64,000 bases of DNA from Raphanus sativus (taxonomy: Eukaryota; Streptophyta; Magnoliopsida; Brassicales; Brassicaceae). Under the pieces are notes generated by a model, which saw only the letters and a list, made by a program, of their open reading frames with translations, had not been told where the DNA came from and searched no databases. Positions within the stretch are counted from its first letter, which is position 1. The number at the start of each line of letters is the position of its first letter. Of this stretch, positions 1 through 12,651 are shown piece by piece. The translations under genes and the position numbers were made by a program. The stretch covers positions 46,814,515-46,878,514 of the forward strand of contig NC_079514.1 of assembly GCF_000801105.2 (NCBI RefSeq). The letters are read 5' to 3'.

Positions 1-1893
1 TAGTCAATCAACCAGTAGTTATACCGAGTTAATCTGCAGTCTAATTTTCAAAAATGATTTATTGGGTATCTTTTAATATTATGGTTATTTTGATATTTCT
101 GTCATACCTAACTATTTGAACCTCCCTGTTAAAACCTCCTAACAAAAATATATTCTCTTAGTGATATTACTATTATCCAGAATTCAAAGAAAAATATAAT
201 CTCTAAATAATAAAATTGAGCCTTTGTTATTGAATACTTTTCCTCTTTTTGTCAATTTTTTATTAATTAGACCCAAAACAAAGGTAAATATGGATACACA
301 CGTGTTTTTTTCGTGGCTTCGTTGCTTTAAAATTGATGAAGAGAAGCCAAAAATCTTGCCAAGACCGTCGATCTCCAACTTTGAAATTGCTTGAATCCTC
401 TTCTTCCTTCAGTCGACACCAATCACAAGATCTTTTTCTCAAAATGCTAGAGTTGAAATCGCAGAAAAGCTTCAGTCGAACTAGGAGAAAGACTGTGTTA
501 TAACAGCAGCCTATACGATAAAGTCAACTTTTATGAATTATGCACCAAATCCCAAAACATTGTCCAAAACTCAAATATTGACTATCTTAGGATATTTCAC
601 CCAAAACATGTAGCAAAGATTGATACCAACTCATAATCAAGAGCCAACTTTTGTAATCAAGAGATAATTGATATTCTAGATAAATAGTAGGAGACTCGAT
701 CAACATGAAAAAAACTAAACTTTACTAAAACTCAACTTCATAGGATTGATGCACATCAAAAAATCGTCAGAACAAAAATATAATTAGATGAACAAAAAAT
801 CTTATATATTAAAAGATAAGTCATGACTTCCTTTCATGTGTGATTTTTTAAAAATAATGGACCTTCTTTAGAAAATCATATTTCATTTATTTCTAACTAA
901 TATTTTGGCATCATTAAAATATTACATCTTATATACTCAACAAATATAACAACTTCACCTATAAAACTGTTTTAGTTTTATTTTTAATTATACCAAATTT
1001 ATTGAAAAAAATCTAACAAAATCCTACTTAAAATTAAATATTTTGATATAATAATGCATCATTAATTTCGTAATTAACACCATAATATTATTCAAATCAG
1101 TTTTTTATTATAAAACAAAACTTAAAAATTTGTATGCTATTTTCATACAATTTCTAATCATAATCTATACTATATTAAGTAGAAGTACTATATGAACTAA
1201 ATAGAAAAATTATATTAAATTAATAAATTAACTTATTTATTTTATAAAAATCTTTCATTTAAAATATCATTCACCATTAAAAGGTATTTAAATTCGTAAA
1301 CCATGTATAAAATTTAATAAAATAATTATTCTCAATTGCTTAAACATAACAATATATTTACTTATAAAATCCTGATATATACTAAAACTATACATGCTAA
1401 AGTATATTTTTTAAACACAGCAAGAAAATATAATTTTTTTCTAAACAAATTTATATTCTACAGTATAACTAAATAAATTTTAAGAGACATTTTGTATGCA
1501 AATAGCAGAAATTAAAAATATATATTTTAAGGGGTTTATCTATTTGATTATTTCAGATTATAATTTATATAATTACAAAGTAAAATGTGTAAAATAAATC
1601 TTTATACGTTAATAACGTCAAATAAGAAAAGTTAAAGAATAAAATTATAGAACTACATTATAAATAACAACAAAATGTAAATCATATATTTAAATATGTA
1701 CATATGTCGAAATTATATTTTATAATATTATATATTAAAACAATTCATGTGTGATTTTTTTAAATAGACTCTAACTAGAAATCAGTTATCATTCATTTAT
1801 TATTAAAAATGTGTTTAATAATATATCAAGCCTAAATTAACCATCAACTTCTACAAAACTGGATCTCTTAACAAACCAATATTTTATTTCTTA

Positions 1894-2173
1894 TCTTATA
1901 TATTAAAATAGAAGTCATGATTTATTTCATTTGTGATATTTTAAAAAATAAATTAAAAATTGGTTTTATTATTAAACGCAAGTTCAATAGGACAAATATA
2001 TTCTAAAAACAATATATAGATGATGATTTGAAATAATTAATTAATTTACAGTATGAAAAATATAAAATTATTGTATTTAAAAAATATATACATTTAAATA
2101 AATAAGTAACCTTAATAATATATACTAATTATATAAAATAAATATCCGCACGGTTATTCGGATCCGGATCTAG
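1894..2173 (+). mobile_element. Short Helitron-like element
   Basis: It begins TCTTATATATTAAAATAG directly after an A and ends in CTAG directly before a T, the A/T-flanked TC...CTRR termini of Helitrons. The 3' stem (CCGCACGG ... CCGG) is poor, so the element is decayed or the call is partly coincidental. Similar 5'-end sequences at 800 and about 1728 have no recognisable partner 3' ends and look like nested or truncated copies. No coding capacity is seen. Confidence 0.45.
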
Positions 2174-2453
2174 TTAACATCTAAAGCTTCAAATGGTAAC
2201 CAATATCCATGTACTGCACCGTCGTGAACACTAACAATTTTTTTTACATAATTGTTTTTGTTACTATTAGTATTGCATCATAGTTGTTTTCTAGTTGTCC
2301 CGATGTTATTAGTTAGAAAAAAAAAAAATTGTCATTCTAAAATAAAAAAAAAAAAAAGATAAAAAGACTTTAAAAAAAATGGCACCGCCCCCTAGCCTTT
2401 TACCATTATATCATCATACCCTAGGCTCCCTAATACTCCTCCCCGAATCTACT

Positions 2454-2468
2454 TCTCTCTCTCTCTCT
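2454..2468 (+). repeat. CT microsatellite in the UBC14 leader
   Basis: A short (CT)n run lies about 30 bases upstream of the UBC14 start codon, probably inside the 5' UTR. Similar runs precede the CASP-like, kinase and SCL30 genes. A GA run is present in the UBC14 3' region at about 3714-3729. Confidence 0.6.
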
Positions 2469-2494
2469 AGGATCTCTATCGCCGGTGGCTTGAG

Positions 2495-3659
2495 ATGGCA
2501 AAGGATCAAGCAAGCCTTCTTCTTCAGAAACAGCTCAAAGGTCCCCTCCTTTTATCTTCCATTCGTCTCTAGGGTTTCTCTCCTTTCGCGTTTTCCTTTT
2601 ATCGATCTAGGTTTCGATTGAATTGGGTTTGATTTCCCGATCGGGGGTCTCTACGAATTGAGCTGAATTTCGATTTGGGTTTAAGCTAAATTGTGGATTG
2701 GGGTTTGTTTGCAGATCTGTGCAAGAACCCGGTTGATGGTTTCTCTGCTGGTCTCGTTGATGAAAATAACGTTTTCCAGTGGAGCGTTTCGATTATGGGT
2801 CCTCCTGATACCTTGTAGTGAGTTTCTTTTTTTTTTTTTTTTAATTGTGTCATGAATCTTTGTTTTGTATTGGCTTGTGGCTGTTTCATTGTCTTGCTGT
2901 ATTTGATTGGTTTCATTGTGACATGATGAATCTTTTGTTTTGCATTAACTTAGCTGTATTTGAACGGTTCTGTTGTGCTAATCTCTGTTTTTTCTTAAAT
3001 TCTATTGAGTTGAACTTTGATCTGTAACTGCTTGCAGTGAAGGGGGCTTCTTTAATGCAATTATGACGTTTCCACCGGATTATCCTAATAATCCACCAAC
3101 TGTCAAGTTCACCTCCGAGGTGTGGCATCCTAATGGTGCGTACTGCTTTTTCTGAAAAATAAAATAAAAAGTAACTCTCTTTTAGATTTGAGTCTTCTGA
3201 TTGTTGATAACCTTTGGAACCGCAGTTTATTCCGATGGAAAAGTTTGCATATCGATTCTTCATCCTCCTGGTAACGATCCTAATGGATACGAGCTTGCCT
3301 CTGAACGTTGGAACCCTGTTCACACGGTAAACCAATTCATTTTCATTTTTCTTTTGCCCTATTTTAGCTTCAGTAAGTACACTTGTAGTTTCTGTTAAAT
3401 ACACGTTTGAATATGGGCTTGTTATTGATGTCTTTTCTCTGAACCTCCTCATCCATAGTGTTTTGAGCTAATGGGTTGTTGTTGTTGTGTATGTCGATTG
3501 CAGGTAGAGAGCATTGTGTTGAGTATCATATCGATGCTCTCGGGTCCCAACGACGAGTCACCGGCGAACGTGGAAGCAGCAAAGGAATGGAGAGACAACA
3601 GAGCAGAGTTTAGGAAGAAAGTGAGTCGCTGTGTGAGAAGATCGCAAGAGATGCTGTGA
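2495..3659 (+). CDS. UBC14: Ubiquitin-conjugating enzyme E2, UBC7/13/14 class
   Basis: This E2 carries ubiquitin as a thioester and passes it to substrates with E3 ligases. Five exons with GT-AG introns are read at 2495-2540, 2715-2817, 3038-3135, 3226-3326 and 3504-3659, giving 167 residues, the length I recall for Arabidopsis UBC14. The E2 fold is evident: HPN at 80-82, catalytic Cys90 in GKVCISIL, then the insertion after the active site ([17 protein letters not shown]) typical of the yeast Ubc7/human UBE2G group, which acts largely in ER-associated degradation. The start is the first ATG in frame, following a CT-rich leader. The class is certain; UBC14 rather than the paralogues UBC7 or UBC13 is inferred from gene order. 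No lesion is seen. Confidence 0.95.
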
Positions 3660-5165
3660 TTCATCTCTCCTGCGTTTTTATGTATCTTAGAAATTAATTT
3701 CTATCCTAAGCTAAGAGAGAGAGAGAGAAGGTAAGAAGAAGCAGCAGATGAATCTGTGTGCTCATCAAAAGCTTTTCTTTTGGTTTTGGATTTGTCTTTA
3801 AGGGTTTGGAATATTGTGGTGGAATCAAATCTAAACCACCTTTTAGGATTATATTTTCACACTCGTTAATGGATTCCTTTTCATATTCCTCTTTTAATTT
3901 TGTTTTGATCTGATGATATCAACCCTCAAACTATATATTACTCTCTCGGTTCCTGAAATGTCTTAAAATGAATGTTGTTTCACAAAGATCATGGTGAATT
4001 GACCTTTTTTAAATAATTGTATTTTTAAAAATATTATTGGTTCAGGATTATATTGCGAGACAGAGGGGGTATAAAATATTTGCTTTAATGAATGTTTCGT
4101 AAGAAATGTCTAGTGTAATGTGATAACCAGAGGTTTCAACTATCTTCCGTCTTCCGAGATGCAGTCCCTCGACCTCAGCCACATTTGGTAAAATCGATCT
4201 GACCACTACACAAAAAGCTCTTTGCATTAATGATTTGGTACCGTTGCAACGTTTATCCTTCTTCATTAAATATTTTTCTTAAAAAGTGGTTTATGTCTTT
4301 AAATATGAACTATTTATAATTCAGTTAACTGATTTAGTTAGCTACTTAGCCCTAATAATACGTAATTGAGGGAAATTCACCTAAATAGAATATTTTCAAG
4401 TTTTTGTCCCAAAAAAAAACTCTATGGAGAAAAATGACCAAACATTTTATTTAATAGGTAAAAAAAAATTTATACCCTAAATATATAAATAAAAATGAAT
4501 AAATAAAAAATTAAAAAAGCTTTCAGATTATATGTTTTCATATTCGAACTTTTTCTAATTTTTATTTTTTTGAAACTTTTTTTTCAAATATGTTTTTCAA
4601 ATTTTCTTTTAGAAATTCGAAAATACTTTTTAAAATTATTCCTAAAATTTTCATTTTAAAAATTTTAATATTTATAAAATTTTAAATTTCAATCTCAATC
4701 TCTATCCTTAACTCTGAACCCTAATATCTAGATTAGTTAATCCAATAAATATAAGTGTATATTACCTCTCTAATGAAATATTCTGATCATTTTAATTATT
4801 AGATGCTATATTGTGACAAAAAAAAAATTTAGTGCTTATACTAGGGTATTTTCTATTTTTAAAGATGATTGCTACAATTCCACAAAATTACTAAGAGGTT
4901 GACTCGTAGTGGCTGTAAGTGTTTTTGGACAGCCATTTTTTTAAAGCAATTTTTTAAAGTAATCATGCTTTACATTTAAAATGTAAAGCTAGAGCAAAAA
5001 CTTTATAAAATGAAATATGTTAGCTTTCAAAATCAATTTTCTATAATTTTTATTAAATATTTTGAAAATAATTCTACGGCAAAAAAGTTAAAACCAAAGT
5101 AAAAAATTCACCGTTTATTTTTTAAAGCAAAAAATCTAGGCACCAACCAATCATCCTTTAATTGT
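3660..5165. other. UBC14 3' region and repeats
   Basis: The first 200 bases are the likely UBC14 3' UTR. The rest is AT-rich with a Stowaway-like MITE and a decayed AT-rich repeat at about 4370-4856 whose ends (GGGAAATTCACC near 4370 and an inverted, diverged version near 4850) resemble a MITE. No gene is seen. Confidence 0.5.
3941..4069. mobile_element. Stowaway-like (Tc1/mariner) MITE
   Basis: A 129-bp segment starts CTCTCTCGGTTCCTG and ends with the diverged inverse CAGAGGGGG, and is flanked by TA on both sides (3939-3940 and 4070-4071). TA target duplication with CTCCCTC-type ends is the signature of plant Stowaway MITEs. The inverted repeats are imperfect. Confidence 0.5.
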
Positions 5166-5173
5166 ACCCGATG

Positions 5174-6262
<1,089 letters not shown>

Positions 6263-6391
6263 ATCTGATGGTGTCATGTTAGTTAATTAGTTAAGAAAAT
6301 TATCAATATGAAATAACAATCTTTTTAATCGAACCACGAGCATTAAACCAAAACAATCAAGAAAGTGACGGTTGTACCAACCGGTTTATCG

Positions 6392-6393
<2 letters not shown>

Positions 6394-6424
<31 letters not shown>
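6394..6424 (+). repeat. (CT)n microsatellite in the CASP-like gene leader
   Basis: A pure CT run of about 31 bases lies 105 bases before the chosen start codon, in the likely 5' UTR or core promoter. CT/GA runs at this position can bind BPC/GAGA-type factors in plants; that role is inference. Confidence 0.8.
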
Positions 6425-6427
<3 letters not shown>

Positions 6428-6529
6428 GCAAACCTCTTTAAACTCGCCGCGTTTCTCATGAGCCTTTGTCTTCTCTTCTTCATCACAGTTAACCACAACC
6501 CATCTCCTCTGATCTCCTCCTCCTCCGCC

Positions 6530-9500
6530 ATGCGCTCGCCGCATGCCTTCCGCAACGGCGAATCTCCCTCCTCGCGTGACCTCACTCACTTCCACTCCAC
6601 CGTCGCAGCTCAGAAGCTCCGTCGCTTCAACTCCCTGATCCTCCTCCTCCGCCTCGCCTCTTTCTCCTTCTCACTCGCCTCCGCCATCTTCACTCTCACC
6701 AATTCCCACGGCTCCGGTTCGCCTCACTGGTACGACTTCGACGCCTTCAGGTTCGGTTTCTCCTTTCTCCGCTTCTCAATTCCAAAGAAAAAAAAATCAA
6801 ACGCGAATTTGGTAAACTGAGATCAGAAATCGCGTTTTGGTTAACAGATTCGCGTTCGTGGCAAACGCGATCGTGGCGTTATATTCGGTCTTCGAAATGG
6901 GGACTTGCGTTTGGGAGTTCTCCAGAGAAACTACGTTGTGGCCTGAAGCGTTTCAAGTCTGGTTCGACTTTGGCCATGACCAGGTGTGTGATTGATTAAA
7001 AATCACTTCTTTGAATGCAAACATGTTTCAATCATTGCGCTTCTAGTTGAGATCATTATTTTATTGTTTAGCTTGATTATTTTTAATTAACCCCATTTTT
7101 TTTTCTAAAACAAAAGAGACAACAAGACATAGGAGTTGAAACTTGAAAGTAAGCAAATACTAGTGTAAATAACTTGAGATTGCTTCCAATTTTCTAAAAA
7201 GGTTTAATTGATTTATCGCTTATAACTTTATAGTTTGAATTAACCCTAATTAAATAACAAAATCAAAAGAGACAAGACATGAAGTTGAATGTGAACAATA
7301 CTTACCGTTGGTAATTCAGATTGCTTTCAATTTTCTAATTGAATTTAATTAATTTGTTGTTTAACTTTATATATTTATTTAACCCCAATTAAATATTTTC
7401 TCCGTTTTATGAAGAGTATCAACATTTCCACATAGATTATGATTGAAATATATTTATGTTGTTATTAATTACATATATTAACAAATAATATTTGAAATAA
7501 ATAAAAATATTTATAAAACTAATACATTCTGTAATTAATAGTAAGTATAAAAAATTAGAATTTTTAAAAATAATATTTTTAATAGTAAGTATGAAAAAGA
7601 AAGAATAATTAAAATCAAAAAGACAAACAAGACATGAGTTTAAACTTTAAAGTGAGCAAAAATTACAGTGTAATGACTCCAGATTGCTTCAAAGAATTTA
7701 AGGAGATTAATTATTTATCTAAACTATTAAAAGTGAAGTACAAATAATTTTTTACCCTTAGTTTTTCACAATAATTACAAAGGATTGCCACTGGTCTTAT
7801 TTTCATTAACCACATTAAATAATCAGCATTAAAACATAAATTAACTAAGAATGAAACAAAATCTCGAGCTTCCTGAAAATAAGCATGAAATATTTCTTTC
7901 CTTTTTTGAATAAATACATTAATTTCATTGCTTTTTATCCCACATATCGATTTATACAGAAATATATCAAACAAAATGTTAAATATACAAAAAAATCCAA
8001 GAAACTAAACCACATTATTTGTATGCTATTTTGTTGTTATCAGTCTATATCTCTAATCTACTACCAAATATGATAAACTATTAAAACTAAAAAGAACGGT
8101 TTTTCAATTACATAGAAGCACTTAAATTTCCTTTTCAAAACTAAAAAGAACGGTTTTCAAGAGTTCAATTTTTTTTAAAAAAAAATATCATAAAATTAAT
8201 AATAATTCATAGAAAACTAATGCAAAAAATTAAAATTTGAAACATGGATAAAAGTATGTCAAGAAGAAAAAATTAGTGGCTTATGTTATTAATAAAAAAT
8301 GGAAATCCATTATATCAATTTTAAAATATACAAAATGGACTAATCTAATTACCTAAAAACATTGTTTTGTCTAAAATAATCATTAAATAAAATTTAAATT
8401 TTATATACATATTTCAAATCAAAATAATAATTTAAAGTTGATTAATATCAAAAATTGATTTAAAATATGCATATATTCAAAATTTTGTTTTTACTAAAAT
8501 ATTTTCCAATAACCATTATTAAAAAATGTTTTCAGTATATATAAGAAAAATACATTGAAAAGATTAATTTCATATACCAACTTAAGTTATGGTTTTTACA
8601 TTTTACATTAAACTTTAAGAATATAATATACATGATTATTTATAAGATGGTACATATAAAATAATATTAATTATATGATTATTTATATGATGGACCAATA
8701 CAACTAATTATATGATGACATATATATGATACATAATAGTGACTAGGGATGGACGTTCAGGTATCCATTCGGGTTCGATTCAGGATCTGTTTGGATTTTG
8801 GGTTTCCGGGGTCAAAGATTTCACTTCAGCTCCATTCAGATATTTTTAAATTTTAGTTCGAATTATATTCGGATCTTTCCGGGTTTAGTTCGGGTTCGGA
8901 TAACCCTTTTTAAAAAGAAAACATTATATATTTGAATTTCTGAAAATCTATAAATAAAATAATATATTGTATATAAATCGGAATAATTTATGTCAGAATA
9001 CCTAAATTTAACATATAAATTGGTGTTGTTAAAAAAACATATAAATTGGTTTGATTTAGATTTTGGATCAAAACTCAGTATTTATTTTAAATATTTTTGG
9101 TGTTTTGAGTGTAATTCCACTATGTTAGATATTTATACTTGACTATTTTTATATATTTTGTAAGTATTCAAACCAACCTAAAAGTATCATATATATTCTG
9201 GATGTTTTTATATACATTAAAACTAAAAATAATTAATATATATATAAGTATACAAAATTTTTTTGGATACATTTTGATATCCAAAATATTTTGGTACGAA
9301 TTGGTTATGGTTTCGGTTGTCTAAATATCAAAATTTTGAAATTTGGATATTTAATCAATTTTGGTTAGGGTTTGGTATTACTCTTTCGGATCGTGATCGG
9401 TTCGGTTCTTCAGATTTGAATTTTTATCCAGCTTTGATATTGACATAAAAAATAAATAGCAATATATTTTTGAAATATACACCCGCACGGGCGTGCGGGT

Positions 9501-9848
9501 CAAAATCTAGTTGTTCTTTATATTTTAAATTAACCCAATGAAATATTTAAGACAAAAGAGACAAGTCATGAAGTTGAGAGTGAGCAGCAACAGTTGTGTA
9601 ATAACTTGAGATGTGCGTATTGGCAGGTGTTCTCTTACCTGTTGCTATCGGCAGGATCAGCTGCAGCAGCACTAGCTAGAACCATGAGGGGAGGTGACAT
9701 GTGTACAGACAACAAAGCCTTCTGCTTGCAGTCAGATGTAGCCATTGGTTTAGGCTTTGCTGCTTTTCTGTTCCTCGCCTTCTCTTCTTGCTTCTCTGGT
9801 TTTAGAGTGGCTTGTTTCCTCATCACAGGCTCTCGTTTTCATCTTTAG
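6530..9848 (+). CDS. CASP-like membrane protein (CASPL4C1-like, DUF588)
   Basis: Four-helix membrane protein of the Casparian strip membrane domain protein-like family, likely at the plasma membrane. Exons are 6530-6750, 6848-6983 and 9627-9848, giving 192 residues, close to the roughly 194 I recall for At3g55390. Membrane segments lie at about 34-57, 73-96, 118-138 and 156-186. The family hallmarks Arg41 in the first and Asp118 in the third membrane segment are present. The ATG at 6530 (MRSPHAF) was chosen because it matches the family N-terminus; an in-frame ATG at 6365 would add a Ser-Leu stretch encoded by the CT repeat. Intron 2 is 2.6 kb, enlarged by tandem repeats and a Helitron, but its splice sites look intact. 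Confidence 0.9.
7111..9626 (+). repeat. Degenerate tandem repeats in CASP-like intron 2
   Basis: Four diverged copies of a unit of about 150 bp begin at about 7111, 7264, 7615 and 9553. Each opens with CAAAAGAGACAA-like sequence, followed by GACATG.AGTTGAA, GAGATTGCTT and an AACCC(C)AATTAAAT segment. The third copy is split by the Helitron at 7718-9510. The fourth is truncated and runs straight into the splice acceptor at 9626. An unrelated AT-rich insert separates copies two and three. Confidence 0.7.
7718..9510 (+). mobile_element. Helitron (non-autonomous) inside an intron
   Basis: 5' end TCTAAACTATTAAAAGTGAAG preceded by A; 3' hairpin CCCGCAC-GGGC-GTGCGGG, seven spacer bases and terminal CTAG followed by T. 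These are canonical Helitron ends; the length is 1,793 bp. No RepHel helicase is encoded. A module beginning TAGGGATGGACGTTCAGG at 8746, possibly a nested hAT remnant, fills part of the 3' half. It sits in intron 2 of the CASP-like gene in the same orientation. Confidence 0.85.
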
Positions 9849-9894
9849 TGTTTGATCCGTAAAAGAGAAACGCTCGTCACATTTGTTTATTGGA

Positions 9895-11230
9895 GTTCCT
9901 TAAGTTGCCATAAGGAACTTTACCAGCTTCTCCACTGTCCTTCAGCTACGACTAAAGTGGACTCACAGTTCTTCTTAAGAAGGCCAAGAGTAGGGGTTAA
10001 GGAGATTTCCTGAAGATAAATACAACAAACATTTTTAGAACTATATAACCAAAAGGCTAAGGCAGACTGAAGAGTTAGTTAAGAAACCTATCGTGTTGGC
10101 GAGATGTGCATTGACAATTTTAATAAACCCATCTTCAGAATAGTCCCCATCGTTTCCAAACTCCACCTCCCGAAGGAAGAAGTACCAAACAGCATCTGGA
10201 CCAAATTTTTGAACCAACTCAAAAGGTTCTAGAGTATTCCCCAATTTTTTTCCCATATTCATTCCATCCTTTAGTTTGATAAACCATAGAAGCAATGATA
10301 TCCTTCAGTAGGCAAGAACAATAACTCTTTGATTTAACCATCAACCAGGGAGAATATGCAAGTCCCTTTGTCAGAATCCATGGCCAGACAGCATCTTTGA
10401 AAGGTTCAGACCAGCAGACATTAGCATAGCAGGCCAATAGACGGCGTGATATCGCAGAATATCCTGCAGAGAAAAATGACCATGTGATTCTTATGTTTCC
10501 AGAAAGTTTCCAAGAAGTAATCAATTATAAGCAAACATTGAAGGTGAATCGGTTTAATATCACTAGATTTGGTAAACCTTCCCAATCAGATGTAATGAAG
10601 CAGGCCAGCCTAAGGAAACGGCAGTGTCTAGATTTTGTTGCTCATTGTCCTCTGTTATAGCTGATATGTAACTGTAATGAAAGATTAGAGAAATGAGATT
10701 ATAGTTCAATCTCACAATTTGATACAAAAAAACGGTACTTGGTGAACTGGTAGAAACATTACATCAGCGTGTGAACACATTGATGAAGAACTAAATACTA
10801 ACCATACATAATTCTCCAAGGAAAGGAAAATAAGTTTACCCCAATAGAGCGTCAAACCAAACATAACCGTCATCAGGAACAGGGATCCCCCAATCAACTA
10901 ATGCTCGAGAAATCGAAAAATTCCTTAAGCTACTCTTTATCCAACTTTGCACATATAGAAAGAAGCCTACTAGAAAAAAGGATTAAAACAGAAAGAGCTA
11001 GTTTCCTCCTCTACATCAAATCCTTGTGCTACTGAATAATATCACCAAATGTCCGTAAGTATTATTTGGAGATTAACCTCATTTAGACGGTATGAAGGCT
11101 GCACAAAATGTGGATTCTGAGACAAAACTTCTTCAAGTTGTTTCTGATATCTTGACAGAGCAGAGTAGTTATCTTCCTTCCTTGCAACACATGGCATTTG
11201 ATGAAACAACTGTTTTCAAACAGCTCTTTC
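9895..11230 (-). pseudogene. Methionyl-tRNA synthetase relic (OVA1-like)
   Basis: Exon-sized blocks recognisable as class I methionyl-tRNA synthetase lie in order on the minus strand: about 11225-11093 (CVARKEDNY region), 10915-10849 ([20 protein letters not shown]), 10678-10578 (LGWPASLHLIGK), 10462-10375 ([13 protein letters not shown]), 10280-10100 (MGKKLGNTLEPFELVQKFGP) and about 10010-9910 (LGLLKKNCESTLVV). The N-terminal HIGH region and the C-terminus are absent. The KMSKS-equivalent loop reads MGKKLGN instead of the MGKSLGN expected. A one-base deletion follows GHGF, there is a further frameshift in the last block, and one junction has lost its donor. It faces the CASP-like gene tail to tail, as expected for the syntenic OVA1 (At3g55400). 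Confidence 0.85.
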
Positions 11231-12620
11231 TCATCCTACAGATTCCAAAAAAAAACAAAACTAAACCTATAAACTTGTCCCACAAACTACAAACCTATAA
11301 AACATGATAATGTTTTTTTTATTTCAAATAACAACCACTGTATTTTGATAAATTTAAATGGTAGTTTTCAAATATTTTATTACTATTTATTTTATTATAT
11401 TAAAACAATGTATTGATTATTTTATAAGAACCTAAGAATACAGAAAAACCAAAATCTAAAAACTAAAACCAAAATCTGAAATCAAAAACAAAAATCTAAA
11501 AGTTAAAAACCAAAAACCAAAAACCAAAATCTAAAAACCAAAAACTAAAACTAAAAATTAATAGAAACAATCATCACCTGAAGCAAAATGTAAACCGGAT
11601 CTTTATTGTCAACTGTAAACCGGCTCTTTAATTTTTTAATTATTTATGAGAAATTTTTTATACATACTAAATTATTCGTATTAGCAAGATTGCCCGCGGG
11701 ACTACTGGTTGCAGGATGGATGTCGGTCAATAATCCAAAAAAATCAATAAGCGAATACGCGGATTGAGTCAATTTTAAGCAGGGCGAGTGCGAATCGACT
11801 AAATCTGAGTCGCGAATATCCATCCACCAATCCGCAAAATAAAAATTGTATAAATAAAAAAATTCGTAAAAAATAGAAAATATTTTTTAAAAAATTGTAT
11901 AATTTTCAATATAAATATATAATTTATATTATTATAAAAATAATTAATTTATAATAAAATAATTACTTTATTAAATTTATCCGCAAATCTCAGCGGAACA
12001 GGTGCGGATATACAACTTGTTTTTTGCATGTTATGCAAATTGAAATTTTGAATAAAAAGATTTGCAGATTGGCGAGCAGCTGTGAACCCAGCCCTAACCA
12101 TGGTAGACAATTTCAAACCTACCTTGAGCAAGGTATTCTCGCAAGTTTATTTGTCATCACAAGAACATAGACGTAGATCATTCTCAAACGCCTAAACGTA
12201 GGTAGATTTGCTCACGTCCTCAACCTCCTCCACCATAACTTCATCCACTCCACTTAACAAATGATAATTTTATATACATTTAGACAACCACGTTAGAACA
12301 ACTAAACACAAATAGTACTCTCTTTGAAAATGTGCCCTTTACATTTGGTGCGTTACATAAAGATCTCAACCAGACCCTAGCAAAAAAGAAAAAAAAAAAC
12401 AAATTTGGCTGGTTACATATAAAAGATAGAAAATGTAGATGGATGTACTTGAACTCAGCATCACAAACATATAAATACTAATCATAAACCATCTACACTC
12501 CTAAAGATTTTTGTTCAAAACAAAGCCGAACTGTTACATAACCTAGGACCAGAAGCAAATGCTTCTTTGGACAGGCCGCTACTGTCTACAACATATGCAT
12601 ACACTCAAATATCATATGAT

Positions 12621-12651
<31 letters not shown>

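Larger units (their letters stand above)
1..2494. other. AT-rich intergenic region with Helitron remnants
   Basis: No credible gene is seen here. The stretch is very AT-rich and non-coding. It carries three related sequences resembling Helitron 5' ends (about 800, 1728 and 1894) and one possible Helitron 3' end near 2173. The last 150 bases before the UBC14 start contain A-runs and a CT-rich leader, consistent with the promoter and 5' UTR of that gene. Confidence 0.6.

Noticed and set aside
184..378. 64-residue minus-strand frame near the window start
   Set aside because: AT-rich, no similarity, and no promoter or splicing context to support a gene.
2913..3452. 179-residue frame on the minus strand
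   Set aside because: It lies antisense over UBC14 exons and introns, and the plus-strand exons are clearly the real gene.
6365..6529. Upstream in-frame ATG extending the CASP-like protein by 55 residues
   Set aside because: The extension is encoded by the CT repeat and leader; family proteins begin near MRSP, so the ATG at 6530 is preferred.
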